A stretch of 64,000 nucleotides of DNA. It comes from Paracoccus aurantiacus (GTDB taxonomy: Bacteria; Pseudomonadota; Alphaproteobacteria; Rhodobacterales; Rhodobacteraceae). A program made the translations under genes and the position numbers. Location of the stretch: the NCBI RefSeq assembly GCF_007993065.1, contig NZ_VOPL01000006.1, forward strand, positions 124,001-188,000, written 5' to 3'. The notes beneath the pieces were generated by a model, which was not told the DNA's origin, made no database searches, and was given only the letters and a program-made list of their open reading frames with translations. Of the stretch, positions 18,753 to 26,224 are shown piece by piece. Position 1 is the stretch's first letter; each line of letters starts with the position of its first letter.

Positions 18753-19379
18753 ATGAAAGACCGCCAGATATTGATACTCGGTGTGGCAGCGACAGCGATA
18801 TTGCTGGTCGGCGGTGCATTCTGGCTGAACCGCGGTCCTTCCGGCGGTGACGAATTCGCCCAATGCCGAACCGGCGTCGTTGCGGGGGGTGCAGGCGCGT
18901 TGGGTGGTGCGTTCGAACTTACCGACGAGACGGGAAAGCGCGTGACGGATACCCAGGTCTTTACCAAGCCGTCACTTCTTTATTTCGGCTATACCTATTG
19001 CCCGGATGTTTGCCCGCTGGACAGCGCGCGAAATGCCGAAGCGCTGGATGTCCTTGATGAGCAGGGCATTGATGCACAAGCCGTGTTCATTACCGTGGAT
19101 CCGAAGCGCGACACACCAGAGGTCGTGGCCGACTTCACCGAAAATCTGCACGAGAAAATGATCGGTCTGACCGGCACCCTTGCCGAAACCGATGCGGCCA
19201 GCAAGCTTTGGAAGAATTATTATAAGCTGAACGATGACGGCACAGATTTTTATCTGGTCGATCATGCGACGAATACCTATCTCGTGCTGCCGGAAAAGGG
19301 CACGGTCGAATTCTTCCGCCGCGACCTCAGCCCCGACGAATTGGCAGAGCGGGTTGCCTGCTTCGTCGAGGCGTCGTGA
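18753..19379 (+). CDS. senC: SCO1/SenC family copper chaperone (PrrC)
   Basis: The 208-residue SCO-family protein has one N-terminal membrane anchor (about residues 5-25). The thioredoxin-like fold carries copper ligands in CPDVCP (Cys83, Cys87) and His171 in VDHATN. SenC/PrrC delivers copper to cytochrome cbb3 oxidase and influences the signal reaching RegB. ATG 18753 was selected because it precedes the membrane anchor and follows GGAAGGA at 18741-18747. A frame beginning at 18651 would run back into the divergent regB. regA follows after 77 nt. Confidence 0.93.
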   Translation: MKDRQILILGVAATAILLVGGAFWLNRGPSGGDEFAQCRTGVVAGGAGALGGAFELTDETGKRVTDTQVFTKPSLLYFGYTYCPDVCPLDSARNAEALDVLDEQGIDAQAVFITVDPKRDTPEVVADFTENLHEKMIGLTGTLAETDAASKLWKNYYKLNDDGTDFYLVDHATNTYLVLPEKGTVEFFRRDLSPDELAERVACFVEAS

Positions 19380-19456
19380 ACGCACGCGTTATGCCTGAAG
19401 TTTGATTCCCCCGCCAAGAGCGCCTAGAGAATGTGAACCATTCAGCGGGAGGCATC

Positions 19457-20011
19457 ATGTCCGAGGAAAAGCAAACAGATCTGGGACCGGACCCGAGCTT
19501 GCTTCTGGTCGATGATGACGCGATTTTCGTCAATCGCCTGTCGCGCGCGATGGAGAAGCGCGGTTTCAGGCCCGTTGTTACCACCTCGGTCGCCGATGCG
19601 CTTGCGGAGGTGAAATCGGCGCCCGCCGCCTATGCCGTGATCGACCTGCGACTGGAAGACGGCAGCGGACTTGATGTCGTCGAGGCACTGCACGAGGCGC
19701 GCCCGGACGCCCGCGCCATTGTCCTGACCGGATATGGCGCAATCGCGACGGCCGTGGCAGCTGTGAAGATGGGCGCAACCGACTATTTGTCAAAGCCCGC
19801 CGATGCGAATGACATTGTCTTGGCGTTGCTGCAAACGGGCGAAACCCTGCCGCCGCCGCCGGAAAATCCAATGTCCGCCGACCGGATTAAATGGGAACAT
19901 ATCCAGCGCGTTTATGAACAATGCGACCGGAATGTCAGCGAAACTGCACGGCGTTTACATATGCATCGCCGGACGCTTCAGCGGATTTTGGCCAAACGCA
20001 GCCCGAAATAG
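19457..20011 (+). CDS. regA: Response regulator RegA/PrrA
   Basis: The 184-residue regulator has a receiver domain with acidic pocket DDDA near 21-24, phospho-acceptor Asp63 in VIDLRLEDG, Thr in VLTGYG and Lys in YLSKPAD. A proline linker (LPPPPENP) and a Fis-type helix-turn-helix, NVSETARRLHMHRRTLQRILAKR, follow. The size, Asp63 position and HTH match RegA/PrrA/ActR, which controls respiration, nitrogen and carbon fixation and, in phototrophs, photosynthesis genes. ATG 19457 follows GGGAGGC, and an upstream in-frame ATG at 19433 is less well placed. Confidence 0.95.
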   Translation: MSEEKQTDLGPDPSLLLVDDDAIFVNRLSRAMEKRGFRPVVTTSVADALAEVKSAPAAYAVIDLRLEDGSGLDVVEALHEARPDARAIVLTGYGAIATAVAAVKMGATDYLSKPADANDIVLALLQTGETLPPPPENPMSADRIKWEHIQRVYEQCDRNVSETARRLHMHRRTLQRILAKRSPK

Positions 20012-20031
20012 CGAATCGTTATCAAAGTTAT

Positions 20032-20058
20032 TTGACAGTCACGATAATCGGCCATAAC
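20032..20058 (+). promoter_or_regulatory. Candidate sigma-70 promoter for hvrA
   Basis: A perfect -35 TTGACA at 20032-20037 is followed by CATAAC at 20053-20058 as the best -10, with a short 15-nt spacer. It lies in the AT-rich 77-bp gap between regA and hvrA and would let hvrA be expressed separately from regA. The spacer length is not ideal, so the -10 assignment is tentative. Confidence 0.4.
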
Positions 20059-20088
20059 TATCCAATCTCTTGAACATTGGAGTAATCG

Positions 20089-20400
20089 ATGCTGGATATC
20101 GATAACCTGTCCCTGAAAGACCTGCAGGAATTGCGCACAAAGGTCGAGCGTGCAATCGTCAGCTTCGAAGAACGAAAACGGCGCGAGGCGATGGCCGCTG
20201 CAGACGCAGCCGCGCGCGAGCACGGCTTTTCGCTGAACGAACTGACCGGCGTCAAGGCAAGCCGCCGCGGCGGCAAGGTTGCACCGAAATACGCGAACCC
20301 CGAAGACCCGAGCCAAACCTGGACTGGCCGTGGCCGTCGTCCGCAATGGGTTCAGGCGGCTTTGTCTGCCGGAAAGTCGCTGGACGATCTGGCAATCTGA
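20089..20400 (+). CDS. hvrA: H-NS family DNA-binding protein HvrA/Spb
   Basis: The 103-residue protein has an N-terminal coiled-coil (LKDLQELRTKVERAIVSFEERKRRE, about 8-33) for oligomerisation. The C-terminal H-NS DNA-binding motif is seen in YANPEDPSQTWTGRGRRPQWVQ near 68-90. In Rhodobacter capsulatus the same gene follows senC-regA and is named hvrA (low-light activation of photosynthesis genes, also a nitrogen-fixation modulator). The R. sphaeroides equivalent is spb. The downstream hairpin suggests the transcript ends here. Confidence 0.9.
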   Translation: MLDIDNLSLKDLQELRTKVERAIVSFEERKRREAMAAADAAAREHGFSLNELTGVKASRRGGKVAPKYANPEDPSQTWTGRGRRPQWVQAALSAGKSLDDLAI

Positions 20401-20405
20401 CACCG

Positions 20406-20428
20406 GCGCTCGCCGGGCAGGCGGGCGC
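20406..20428 (+). terminator. Hairpin after hvrA, likely weak terminator
   Basis: GCGCTCGCC (20406-20414) pairs with GGCGGGCGC (20420-20428) across a five-base loop, giving a nine-pair stem with one G-U pair. There is no T-run after it on either strand, so it may be Rho-assisted or only an RNA 3' stabiliser. It lies between convergent hvrA and the HD gene. Confidence 0.4.
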
Positions 20429-20446
20429 TAATAACGCGGCGCGGTA

Positions 20447-21046
20447 TCAGGTCTGGGCGATCAGCGCTGCGAAGCGTTCCAGATAAGCCTGTCGCGCCTC
20501 GGCCGGTGGTCGCAGTCGAATTGTAAGGCCCGAACAATATTCGGGTTTCGGTATCCTGAAGATCGCTTTCGCGTCGGATTCCGAAAACCCAGCAATTTCG
20601 ATTGCTTCCAGCCACGCAGATACCTGATCCGCCTGCTTTATCTGCTTTTTTATGGCCGCAGGTATTTTCGCCGGCAGCCCAAAGCGTCGGTGAACGGCTA
20701 TCGCAATGCGTTCGTCCATTTCACCATATTCCGGTCCGAGGGCAGCTTTCACCGGCGAAATCATATCTCCGATGACATATTCCGGCGCGTCATGAAGTAA
20801 TGCCGCCAGACGCCACTGCGCGCCGGCCTCGGGTGCGATCAGCGCGAAAGCCTGTTCGACCAGAAGCGAATGCTCGGCCACGGAATAGGGCCAGTCGCCG
20901 CGCGTCTGCCCATTCCAGCGCGCGACGAAGGCAAGGCCGTGGGCAATGTCCTCGATCTCGATGTCGAAAGGCGTCGGGTCCAGCAGATCAAGCCGCCTGC
21001 CTGACAGCATTCGCTGCCAGGCCCGTCTGGCGGATTTACCGGCCAT
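20447..21046 (-). CDS. HD-domain phosphohydrolase (YfbR-like)
   Basis: The 199-residue protein has the metal-binding HD pattern: His in YSVAEHSLLVEQ near 56, His-Asp in LAALLHDAPEYVIGDM near 85-95, and a distal Asp in KQADQVSAW near 140. HD hydrolases of this length and layout (YfbR/HDDC2-like) act on nucleotide monophosphates, but the substrate is not shown by the sequence. The N-terminal LDLLDPTPFDIEIEDIAHGLAFVARWNG is a conserved lead-in for this subgroup. The gene ends 12 nt beyond the secB stop in the opposite sense of travel, so it is likely cotranscribed upstream or downstream with the minus-strand secB-fxsA group. Confidence 0.78.
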   Translation of the reverse strand: MAGKSARRAWQRMLSGRRLDLLDPTPFDIEIEDIAHGLAFVARWNGQTRGDWPYSVAEHSLLVEQAFALIAPEAGAQWRLAALLHDAPEYVIGDMISPVKAALGPEYGEMDERIAIAVHRRFGLPAKIPAAIKKQIKQADQVSAWLEAIEIAGFSESDAKAIFRIPKPEYCSGLTIRLRPPAEARQAYLERFAALIAQT

Positions 21047-21058
21047 GTCAGCGCAGCA

Positions 21059-21568
21059 TCAGGACAGCGGCGCGTCGGCCGGTCGTTCAGCCTGCGCGCG
21101 GCGGGACAGCTCCTGACGGTAAAGCGCCACGAAATCCACCGGGTCCAGATTGACCGGCGGGAAGCCTCCGTCGCGTGTCGTGTCGCTGATGATGCGGCGG
21201 ATGAACGGGAACAGCATCCGAGGGCATTCGATCATCAGGAAGGGGTGAAGCTGATCTTCCGGCACCCCTTCGACCAGGAAAACCCCGCCGTAATCCAGTT
21301 CGCACATGAACAGGTTGGTGTCGTCATTGGTGTTCTTGGACGAGACGCGGAACTTGCAGATCACCTCATACTGGTTCTCGACATTGCGTTTGCGCGCGTC
21401 GAGGCTGACCTGAACGCCGATTTCCGGCGTCACTTCCGATCCGCTGAGCCCGCGCTGCGCGACGATATTTTCGAACGAAAGATCGCGGACATACTGCGCG
21501 AGGATTTGCATTCGCGGCGGCTGCTGTGCGGCGTCAGTGGAAGTCTCTTGCGGGTTTTCGTCGGTCAT
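21059..21568 (-). CDS. secB: Protein-export chaperone SecB
   Basis: The 169-residue SecB has the family core QILAQYVRDLSFENIVAQRG, then KFRVSSKNTNDDTNLFMCELDYGGVF and HPFLMIECPRMLFPFIRRIISDTTRDGGFPPVNLDPVDF. It keeps preproteins unfolded for SecA. The start at 21568 (MTDENPQ) is chosen over 21592 because the extra eight residues (MYPERGRD) are outside the usual SecB N-terminus. A 13-bp tandem repeat lies in the leader between fxsA and secB. Confidence 0.95.
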   Translation of the reverse strand: MTDENPQETSTDAAQQPPRMQILAQYVRDLSFENIVAQRGLSGSEVTPEIGVQVSLDARKRNVENQYEVICKFRVSSKNTNDDTNLFMCELDYGGVFLVEGVPEDQLHPFLMIECPRMLFPFIRRIISDTTRDGGFPPVNLDPVDFVALYRQELSRRAQAERPADAPLS

Positions 21569-21634
21569 ATCGCGTCCTCGTTCCGGATACATGGCTTGGG
21601 CGCTGTTCTAGCACCCGTTCAGCGCGGCCTCAAC

Positions 21635-21660
21635 GCCAGCGTGCAGGGCCAGCGTGCAGG
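21635..21660. repeat. Two exact tandem copies of a 13-bp unit upstream of secB
   Basis: The unit GCCAGCGTGCAGG occurs at 21635-21647 and again, adjoining and identical, at 21648-21660. It lies in the 111-bp gap between fxsA and secB, about 70-90 nt upstream of the secB start. It may be a replication-slippage duplication or a pair of binding sites 13 bp apart. Confidence 0.85.
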
Positions 21661-21679
21661 CGGACGGACATTCCCATCC

Positions 21680-22234
21680 TCAGTCGGGACGGGTCCAGCC
21701 AGATGGGCGATTTGAGCGTTGGCGCCGCTCGTCCCCCGGCAGTTCGCGCTTGGGCAACTCGATATCGTCGCGCGAGGTATAGGGGTCATCCTGGACGACA
21801 TAGTCGCCGTCAATGACTTCGTCATCGCGGCCGGGCCAGCCGTGCCGCGGCTGTTCGGCACTGTCGAAGCCGAACCCGCCGCGCGACACTTTCACATGTC
21901 GCCCTGCACGGCGCATCACCCAGTCGCGCACCGCCGGGACAAGCAACAGAAGCCCGATCGTGTCGGTGAAAAATCCCGGCGTCAGCAGCAAAAGCCCGGC
22001 CAGAAGGATCATCGCGCCATGCGCAAGCGGCCGCGTCGGATCGCTAAGCGTGCGGAAGGATTGCTGAATCTCGTTCAAGGCACGTGCGCCCTGGCTGCGG
22101 ATCAGGACCGTGCCGATCACTGCGGAAAGCAGAACGAGTGCAATGGTTGGCCACAACCCGATCAGACCGCCGACCTGAATGAACAGCGCGATCTCGATGA
22201 TCGGAACAATGATGAACAGCAAAAACAGCGGCAT
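21680..22234 (-). CDS. fxsA: FxsA family membrane protein
   Basis: The 184-residue protein has the FxsA pattern: FLLFIIVPIIEIALFIQVGGLIGLWPTIALVLLSAVIGTVLIRSQG at the N-terminus, then LLAGLLLLTPGFFTDTIGLLLLVPAVRDW near 80-108. A hydrophilic cytoplasmic tail rich in Asp and Arg follows. FxsA was found in E. coli by its overproduction suppressing F exclusion of phage T7; its molecular role is unknown. The start at 22234 is the first Met before the conserved helix. It diverges from the Tim44 gene and may share a transcript with secB. Confidence 0.88.
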   Translation of the reverse strand: MPLFLLFIIVPIIEIALFIQVGGLIGLWPTIALVLLSAVIGTVLIRSQGARALNEIQQSFRTLSDPTRPLAHGAMILLAGLLLLTPGFFTDTIGLLLLVPAVRDWVMRRAGRHVKVSRGGFGFDSAEQPRHGWPGRDDEVIDGDYVVQDDPYTSRDDIELPKRELPGDERRQRSNRPSGWTRPD

Positions 22235-22342
22235 GTCGCTCCTTTGGCGGGGGGTGGAAACTGGACTTGGCCCCGTTGCATCCCTACATAGGGTCGGAAG
22301 GCGGAAAAACAAACCGTCATGGACTGCGACGAAGGATGGTCG

Positions 22343-23008
22343 ATGTCGAACCCGATGATTCAGCTTATCGTTCTTGCCGCCATTGCGGTGTTTCTGATCC
22401 TGCGGCTTCGCGGGGTTCTGGGAACGCGCGACGGCTTCGAATCCCCGCGGGTCGAGGAAGACCGACGGCCCGCCCGCGACTTCGAGGCGGTCGAGGATGA
22501 TACGCGCAATCCCCAATCGGACGACGATCTTGCCGATCACGTCGACGCAGCAAGTCCCGCCTACGCAGCCCTTGCAGCCATGAAGCAGGCCGAGCCGTCC
22601 TTCTCGCTTGGGGAATTTCTGTCGGGTGCGAAGCAGGCCTACGAGATGATCCTTCTCGCCTTCGAAAACGGTGACATCGAAGGCGTCAGACCGTTCCTGT
22701 CGCCCGAAGTCGCGGGGGCGTTCGATGGTGTCATCAAGGCGAGAAAGGAAGCAGGCCAGACGGTCGAGGCGCAGTTCCTTGGCACCCGAGAGACAGCGCT
22801 GTCGTCCGCAAGCTTCAACCCCGACAATGCCGAGGCAGAACTGACGGTTCGGTTTGTCGGCGAGATGATCTCGGCCGTGAAGGATGCCGATGGCAATGTC
22901 ATCGAGGGTGATCCGAAATCGCCGCGCAAACAGCGCGACAGCTGGACGTTCGAACGCAAGATGGGCTCGAACGATCCGAACTGGCGGCTTGTCGCGACCG
23001 GCGTCTGA
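22343..23008 (+). CDS. Tim44-domain membrane protein (TimA-like)
   Basis: The 221-residue protein has one N-terminal membrane helix (MIQLIVLAAIAVFLILRLRGVLG, about 5-27). An acidic linker and a Tim44 domain (about 75-221) follow, including EFLSGAKQAYEMILLAFENGD and DSWTFERKMGSNDPNWRLVAT. Bacterial Tim44 proteins resemble the mitochondrial import motor subunit and have been placed at the inner membrane of alphaproteobacteria, perhaps in lipid or protein transport. The ATG at 22343 precedes the membrane helix. The stop overlaps the next ATG (ATGA). Confidence 0.85.
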   Translation: MSNPMIQLIVLAAIAVFLILRLRGVLGTRDGFESPRVEEDRRPARDFEAVEDDTRNPQSDDDLADHVDAASPAYAALAAMKQAEPSFSLGEFLSGAKQAYEMILLAFENGDIEGVRPFLSPEVAGAFDGVIKARKEAGQTVEAQFLGTRETALSSASFNPDNAEAELTVRFVGEMISAVKDADGNVIEGDPKSPRKQRDSWTFERKMGSNDPNWRLVATGV

Positions 23009-23616
23009 TGGGCCGCCGCCGCGGCCTGACACCAGAGGACCGCGAACTTTGGTCGCGCGTCGCGCGCACCACCACGCCCCTTCACCGCGCTGCCATTCCG
23101 TCCGCGCCGGATGCCTCGCCCGCAGCGTCCGAAGCAGCTGCGCGAAAGTCGTCGTCGCCCAAACCGCGTCTTGAGCTTCCGCCGGGCCTGTCGAAGCCCG
23201 GAAATACCGCGCGCCTGCCAAGCGTCGGCTACAGCCGCGCACCCAGCCCTGCCGAGGCGCTTGCCACGCATCCCCTGCGCATGGACCAGAAAACCCACCG
23301 CCAGATGACACGCGGCAAGCTGCGTCCAGAGGCGCGGCTGGATCTTCACGGGATGACGCTTGCGCAGGCTGGGCCGGAACTGGCGAACTTTATCCTGTCC
23401 TGTCATGCGCGCGGATTTCGGCTGCTTCTGGTCATTACCGGCAAGGGCAGTCGCGCGGCGGATGAGGGACCACTGCCGACCAGGCCCGGCGCCCTGCGCC
23501 ATCAGGTGCCGCATTGGCTGCACAGCGCGCCCTTGTCGCGCGTCGTGCAGCAGGTCGTGCCGGCGCATCTGCGCCATGGCGGAACGGGGGCTTATTACGT
23601 CTATCTGCGCCGCTAG
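23008..23616 (+). CDS. Smr-domain putative endonuclease
   Basis: The 202-residue protein carries a C-terminal Smr domain (about 105-202) with the signature LDLHGMTLAQA, ITGKGSRA and the closing HLRHGGTGAYYVYLRR. The N-terminal 100 residues are basic, Pro/Ala-rich and low in complexity. Stand-alone Smr proteins have DNA- or RNA-nicking activity in studied cases. It is translationally coupled to the Tim44 gene (ATGA at 23005-23008). The 3' end overlaps the convergent TfoX gene by 4 nt. Confidence 0.85.
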   Translation: MGRRRGLTPEDRELWSRVARTTTPLHRAAIPSAPDASPAASEAAARKSSSPKPRLELPPGLSKPGNTARLPSVGYSRAPSPAEALATHPLRMDQKTHRQMTRGKLRPEARLDLHGMTLAQAGPELANFILSCHARGFRLLLVITGKGSRAADEGPLPTRPGALRHQVPHWLHSAPLSRVVQQVVPAHLRHGGTGAYYVYLRR

Positions 23617-23951
23617 CGATTTTTCGGGGGCAGGCGGTCGGCGAAATTGACGCCGCGACTGACCCATGCGGCCAATGATGACGGATCGGCGATGCTGGCC
23701 GGATCGACTGTCACGAAAGCTCGTGCAATGCGCCCGCCACCGATCTGCAACAGGGCGACGTCTTCGGCTTTTGCTGCTTTCGCAGCGGCCTCGTTTCCCA
23801 GCCGCACCATCAGCCGTTCGCCGGAAACGCCGCACGCCATGTTGCCGCCGCGCATGAAGCAGAGCCCGCCCATCATGCTGATCTCGTCCGCGCCACCCAT
23901 CTCTGACAGTGTTTGTCTTACCCGGACGACAAGGGTTTCGTCATATGCCAT
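23613..23951 (-). CDS. TfoX N-terminal domain protein
   Basis: This 112-residue protein is a single TfoX/Sxy N-terminal domain: LSEMGGADEISMMGGLCFMRGGNMACGVSGERLMVRLG at about 15-55. The C-terminal TfoX half is missing, as in many alphaproteobacterial stand-alone forms. Full-length TfoX/Sxy proteins activate competence genes in gammaproteobacteria, but the single-domain form has no proven role and there are no competence genes nearby. It is convergent with the Smr gene, with a 4-nt overlap. Confidence 0.8.
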   Translation of the reverse strand: MAYDETLVVRVRQTLSEMGGADEISMMGGLCFMRGGNMACGVSGERLMVRLGNEAAAKAAKAEDVALLQIGGGRIARAFVTVDPASIADPSSLAAWVSRGVNFADRLPPKNR

Positions 23952-23975
23952 GCGGTGCGCCTTTCTGCCAGACCG

Positions 23976-25118
23976 TCACGACGCTTGCTCTGACGGATTG
24001 CGCGTATGGTTTATGCGTCGCGAATGCCCCGCCTGATGCGTCACCTCGACGAGCCAGTTCGCGATCAGGTCCGGGTCGGTGACGCCGATATGCAGGCCGG
24101 GTGATATCCGGCCTGCGACAATCGCCTCTGCGCCCAGGGCAAGCATCAGCGAGTTCAGGCGGAACCGCGCGAAACCGTTGCGGCCGCCCGCGGCGTCCAT
24201 CACCCATTCCCGATGCCAGCGCGTCTTTCCCTCCGCCTCGGCCCTGAGCGACACGGACAGAACCGCCCGATCAGCCTCGTCGCGCATGAAGGGATGCTGT
24301 TTCCACAGCACTTCGGCAAGTTCGCGCAGCGCTTTCTGATCTTTTCCGGTTTCCCGGATATGGGCGAAGACTTCCGCCCAGCCCTGATCCCAGCCCTTCA
24401 GCCGGATCGCGCCGCGCTGCGCCGTGGCGATCTGCCAATCGGGATCGAAACCATAGGCCTGAAGATAGGGCGCTACGTCATAATGCGGATAGACCTGATG
24501 ACGTTCCGGCGTCGGCAGGTTCAGGTCATGGCTGCGGATCACATCGAAGGGGAAGTCTGCGTGCCGGACCTCGCCATCGCCGATCCAGCTTGTCGGCGTC
24601 GCAAGGGCGTTCAGCAGCGACAATGGCGAAGTGTTGAATTTATGGCGGAAATTGTCGGGGTACTTCGGCATGCCGCCGCCATAGCATGTGAAATGCAGCA
24701 CATCGCCGGGCCGTGCGTCGTGGCGATATTCGTTCACCAGATCGCGCGCCATGAGGTGTTCGATCCCCGGCACCATTCCAGCCTCGGCCATGACAACCAG
24801 ACCCCGTTCTGCCGCCCCGGCGACTGCCGCGCGCAGATTGTCCGAGACATGCCAGCCGACCGCCATATTCGCGCCGCGATCCATCGCCAGACGTGCAATG
24901 GCAATCTCGGTCGGGCGTGGGGCGACGATCACATCGCCGGGCTGCACCGCGTCGGAAAGCCTGTCATGGTCATAGGGCTGCTGGATGTCCGCGCTGATCC
25001 CGTCCAACGAGATGCCGTCACGGGTCCAGACGCGGACATCCTTACCTTGCTTGCGAATGAGCCGCTGCAAGCCGAAAAGTGCGTCAGTGCCCGCTTGAAC
25101 CCAATGTATCATGGTCAT
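23976..25118 (-). CDS. Saccharopine dehydrogenase-like oxidoreductase
   Basis: This 380-residue protein resembles the saccharopine dehydrogenase / homospermidine synthase superfamily. The N-terminal Rossmann region (MIHWVQAGTDALFGLQRLIRKQGKDVRVW) lacks a textbook GxGxxG because the loop reads QAGTDALFG. The middle has AEAGMVPGIEHLMARDLVNEY, matching the GxxPGxxn-type element of this superfamily, followed by FTCYGGGMPKYPDNFRHKFNTSPLSLLNALATP. The C-terminal domain reads HREWVMDAAGGRNGFARFRLN. Substrate and direction are unknown. It stands alone, with 205 bp of apparently empty sequence upstream (25119-25323). Confidence 0.6.
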   Translation of the reverse strand: MTMIHWVQAGTDALFGLQRLIRKQGKDVRVWTRDGISLDGISADIQQPYDHDRLSDAVQPGDVIVAPRPTEIAIARLAMDRGANMAVGWHVSDNLRAAVAGAAERGLVVMAEAGMVPGIEHLMARDLVNEYRHDARPGDVLHFTCYGGGMPKYPDNFRHKFNTSPLSLLNALATPTSWIGDGEVRHADFPFDVIRSHDLNLPTPERHQVYPHYDVAPYLQAYGFDPDWQIATAQRGAIRLKGWDQGWAEVFAHIRETGKDQKALRELAEVLWKQHPFMRDEADRAVLSVSLRAEAEGKTRWHREWVMDAAGGRNGFARFRLNSLMLALGAEAIVAGRISPGLHIGVTDPDLIANWLVEVTHQAGHSRRINHTRNPSEQAS

Positions 25119-25323
25119 AAACCTGTCTCCGGCGTGACAGCGCGACGCTTCATAGTCTTCCGTCTGCCTCTACACGCAAGCGGATGGTCCCGCGCAGGCT
25201 GCCGACGGTGAATTCGGGCGCGGCTGGTGGCATTGTCGGGAAATCTCCGTGCTACAGGGCGGTCTATGGACGGAATTAGACCCCCATGCCGCCCGTCTGT
25301 CCAGTGCGCGGCCCACCCTGTGC

Positions 25324-25803
25324 CTAAACGGGAAGGAAGGTCGTCGATTTCAGTTCTTCCATCGACAGAAGCGCGGTGACGTTGAAGATCTTAACCTCTG
25401 CGATCAGCGCCTGATAGAATGCGTCATAGGCGCGTGCGTCGGAAACGCGCAGCTTGACGATATAGTCGATCTCTCCTGCCAGGCGGTGCGCCTCCAGAAC
25501 CTCGGGCCGCGATTGCAGGGCGTTCAGAAACTTCTGCTGCCAGCCGGCCTCGTGTTCGCTGGTGCGGATCAGCACGAAGAAGCAGGTGCCCAGGCCGACC
25601 GCATCGGGGTCGAGGATCACGGTCTGCTTCGTGATGACGCCCGCATCTTTCAGCTTGCGGATGCGGTTCCAGACCGGGGTCTTGGACGAGCCGATCTTGC
25701 GGGCGATATCGTCCAGGGACTGGCTCGCATCTTCCTGCAACTCGGTCAGGATTTTCCGGTCGAGCGCATCGATGCGGAGTTTCTTTTCGCTGAGGTCGTC
25801 CAT
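25324..25803 (-). CDS. Lrp/AsnC family transcriptional regulator
   Basis: The 159-residue regulator has an AsnC-type winged HTH (LDRKILTELQEDASQSLDDIARKIGSSKTPVWNRIRKLKDAGVI, about 14-58). The ligand-binding RAM domain follows (EVLEAHRLAGEIDYIVKLRVSDARAYDAFYQ). It is transcribed away from the sulfite-reduction operon across 118 bp that hold inverted repeats, and this pairing is common in Rhodobacteraceae. It probably regulates cysI-cysH, perhaps with a sulfur metabolite as ligand. That role is inferred from position only. Confidence 0.88.
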   Translation of the reverse strand: MDDLSEKKLRIDALDRKILTELQEDASQSLDDIARKIGSSKTPVWNRIRKLKDAGVITKQTVILDPDAVGLGTCFFVLIRTSEHEAGWQQKFLNALQSRPEVLEAHRLAGEIDYIVKLRVSDARAYDAFYQALIAEVKIFNVTALLSMEELKSTTFLPV

Positions 25804-25835
25804 GACGGTGTTTTGTCCTCTCTGGCGGCGTCAGG

Positions 25836-25889
25836 GGAACAGTATTCCTTATTTCGCACAGATACTAGCATGTTTGTGGAAAAATATCC
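25836..25889. promoter_or_regulatory. Inverted repeats in the lrp / sulfite operon gap (putative operators)
   Basis: Two dyads sit in the AT-rich gap between the divergent units. GGAACAGTATTCC at 25836-25848 has perfect GGAA/TTCC arms. GGAAAAATATCC at 25878-25889 has GGA/TCC arms around an A/T core. Their centres are about 42 bp apart, four helical turns, as expected for cooperative Lrp-type binding. No -10/-35 pair can be assigned with confidence. Confidence 0.35.
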
Positions 25890-25921
25890 CATATTACCCC
25901 CAACAAAACCGGAGATTCGCC

Positions 25922-26224
25922 ATGGCCCGCGCATTTGAGCCAGTCGTCATTTCAGCCAACGACCTGTTCGATGGTCGTGTCATCTATCTTACCGGCAAGG
26001 ATGAATGGGTTCCCCATCTGCGTCAGGCAGAGCTGATTACCGACGAAGAAAAGGCCAAGCATCGCATGGCCCACGCGCTTGCGCTGTCCGATCGGGCGGT
26101 GGGCGTGTTTCTGGCGCCGGCCAAGGCCGGGCCCGACGGCCCTGAACCCGGCCACCCCCGTGAGGCGTTTCGGGCCCACGGGCCTTCGAATTACTTCCAC
26201 GGCAAGCAGGCAGAGGAAGCGTAA
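25922..26224 (+). CDS. DUF2849 protein, first gene of the sulfite reductase operon
   Basis: The 100-residue protein belongs to DUF2849: FEPVVISANDLFDGRVIYLTGKDEWVPHLRQAELI, then AVGVFLAPAKAGPDGPEPGHPREAFRAHGPSNYFHGK. It is found almost only next to ferredoxin-type sulfite reductases in alphaproteobacteria and has no known activity. A role as an assembly or electron-transfer accessory of CysI is a reasonable inference from position. The ATG at 25922 follows GGAG 8 nt upstream. The stop overlaps the cysI start in TAATG. A siroheme synthase gene that often sits in front of this gene is absent here. Confidence 0.85.
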   Translation: MARAFEPVVISANDLFDGRVIYLTGKDEWVPHLRQAELITDEEKAKHRMAHALALSDRAVGVFLAPAKAGPDGPEPGHPREAFRAHGPSNYFHGKQAEEA

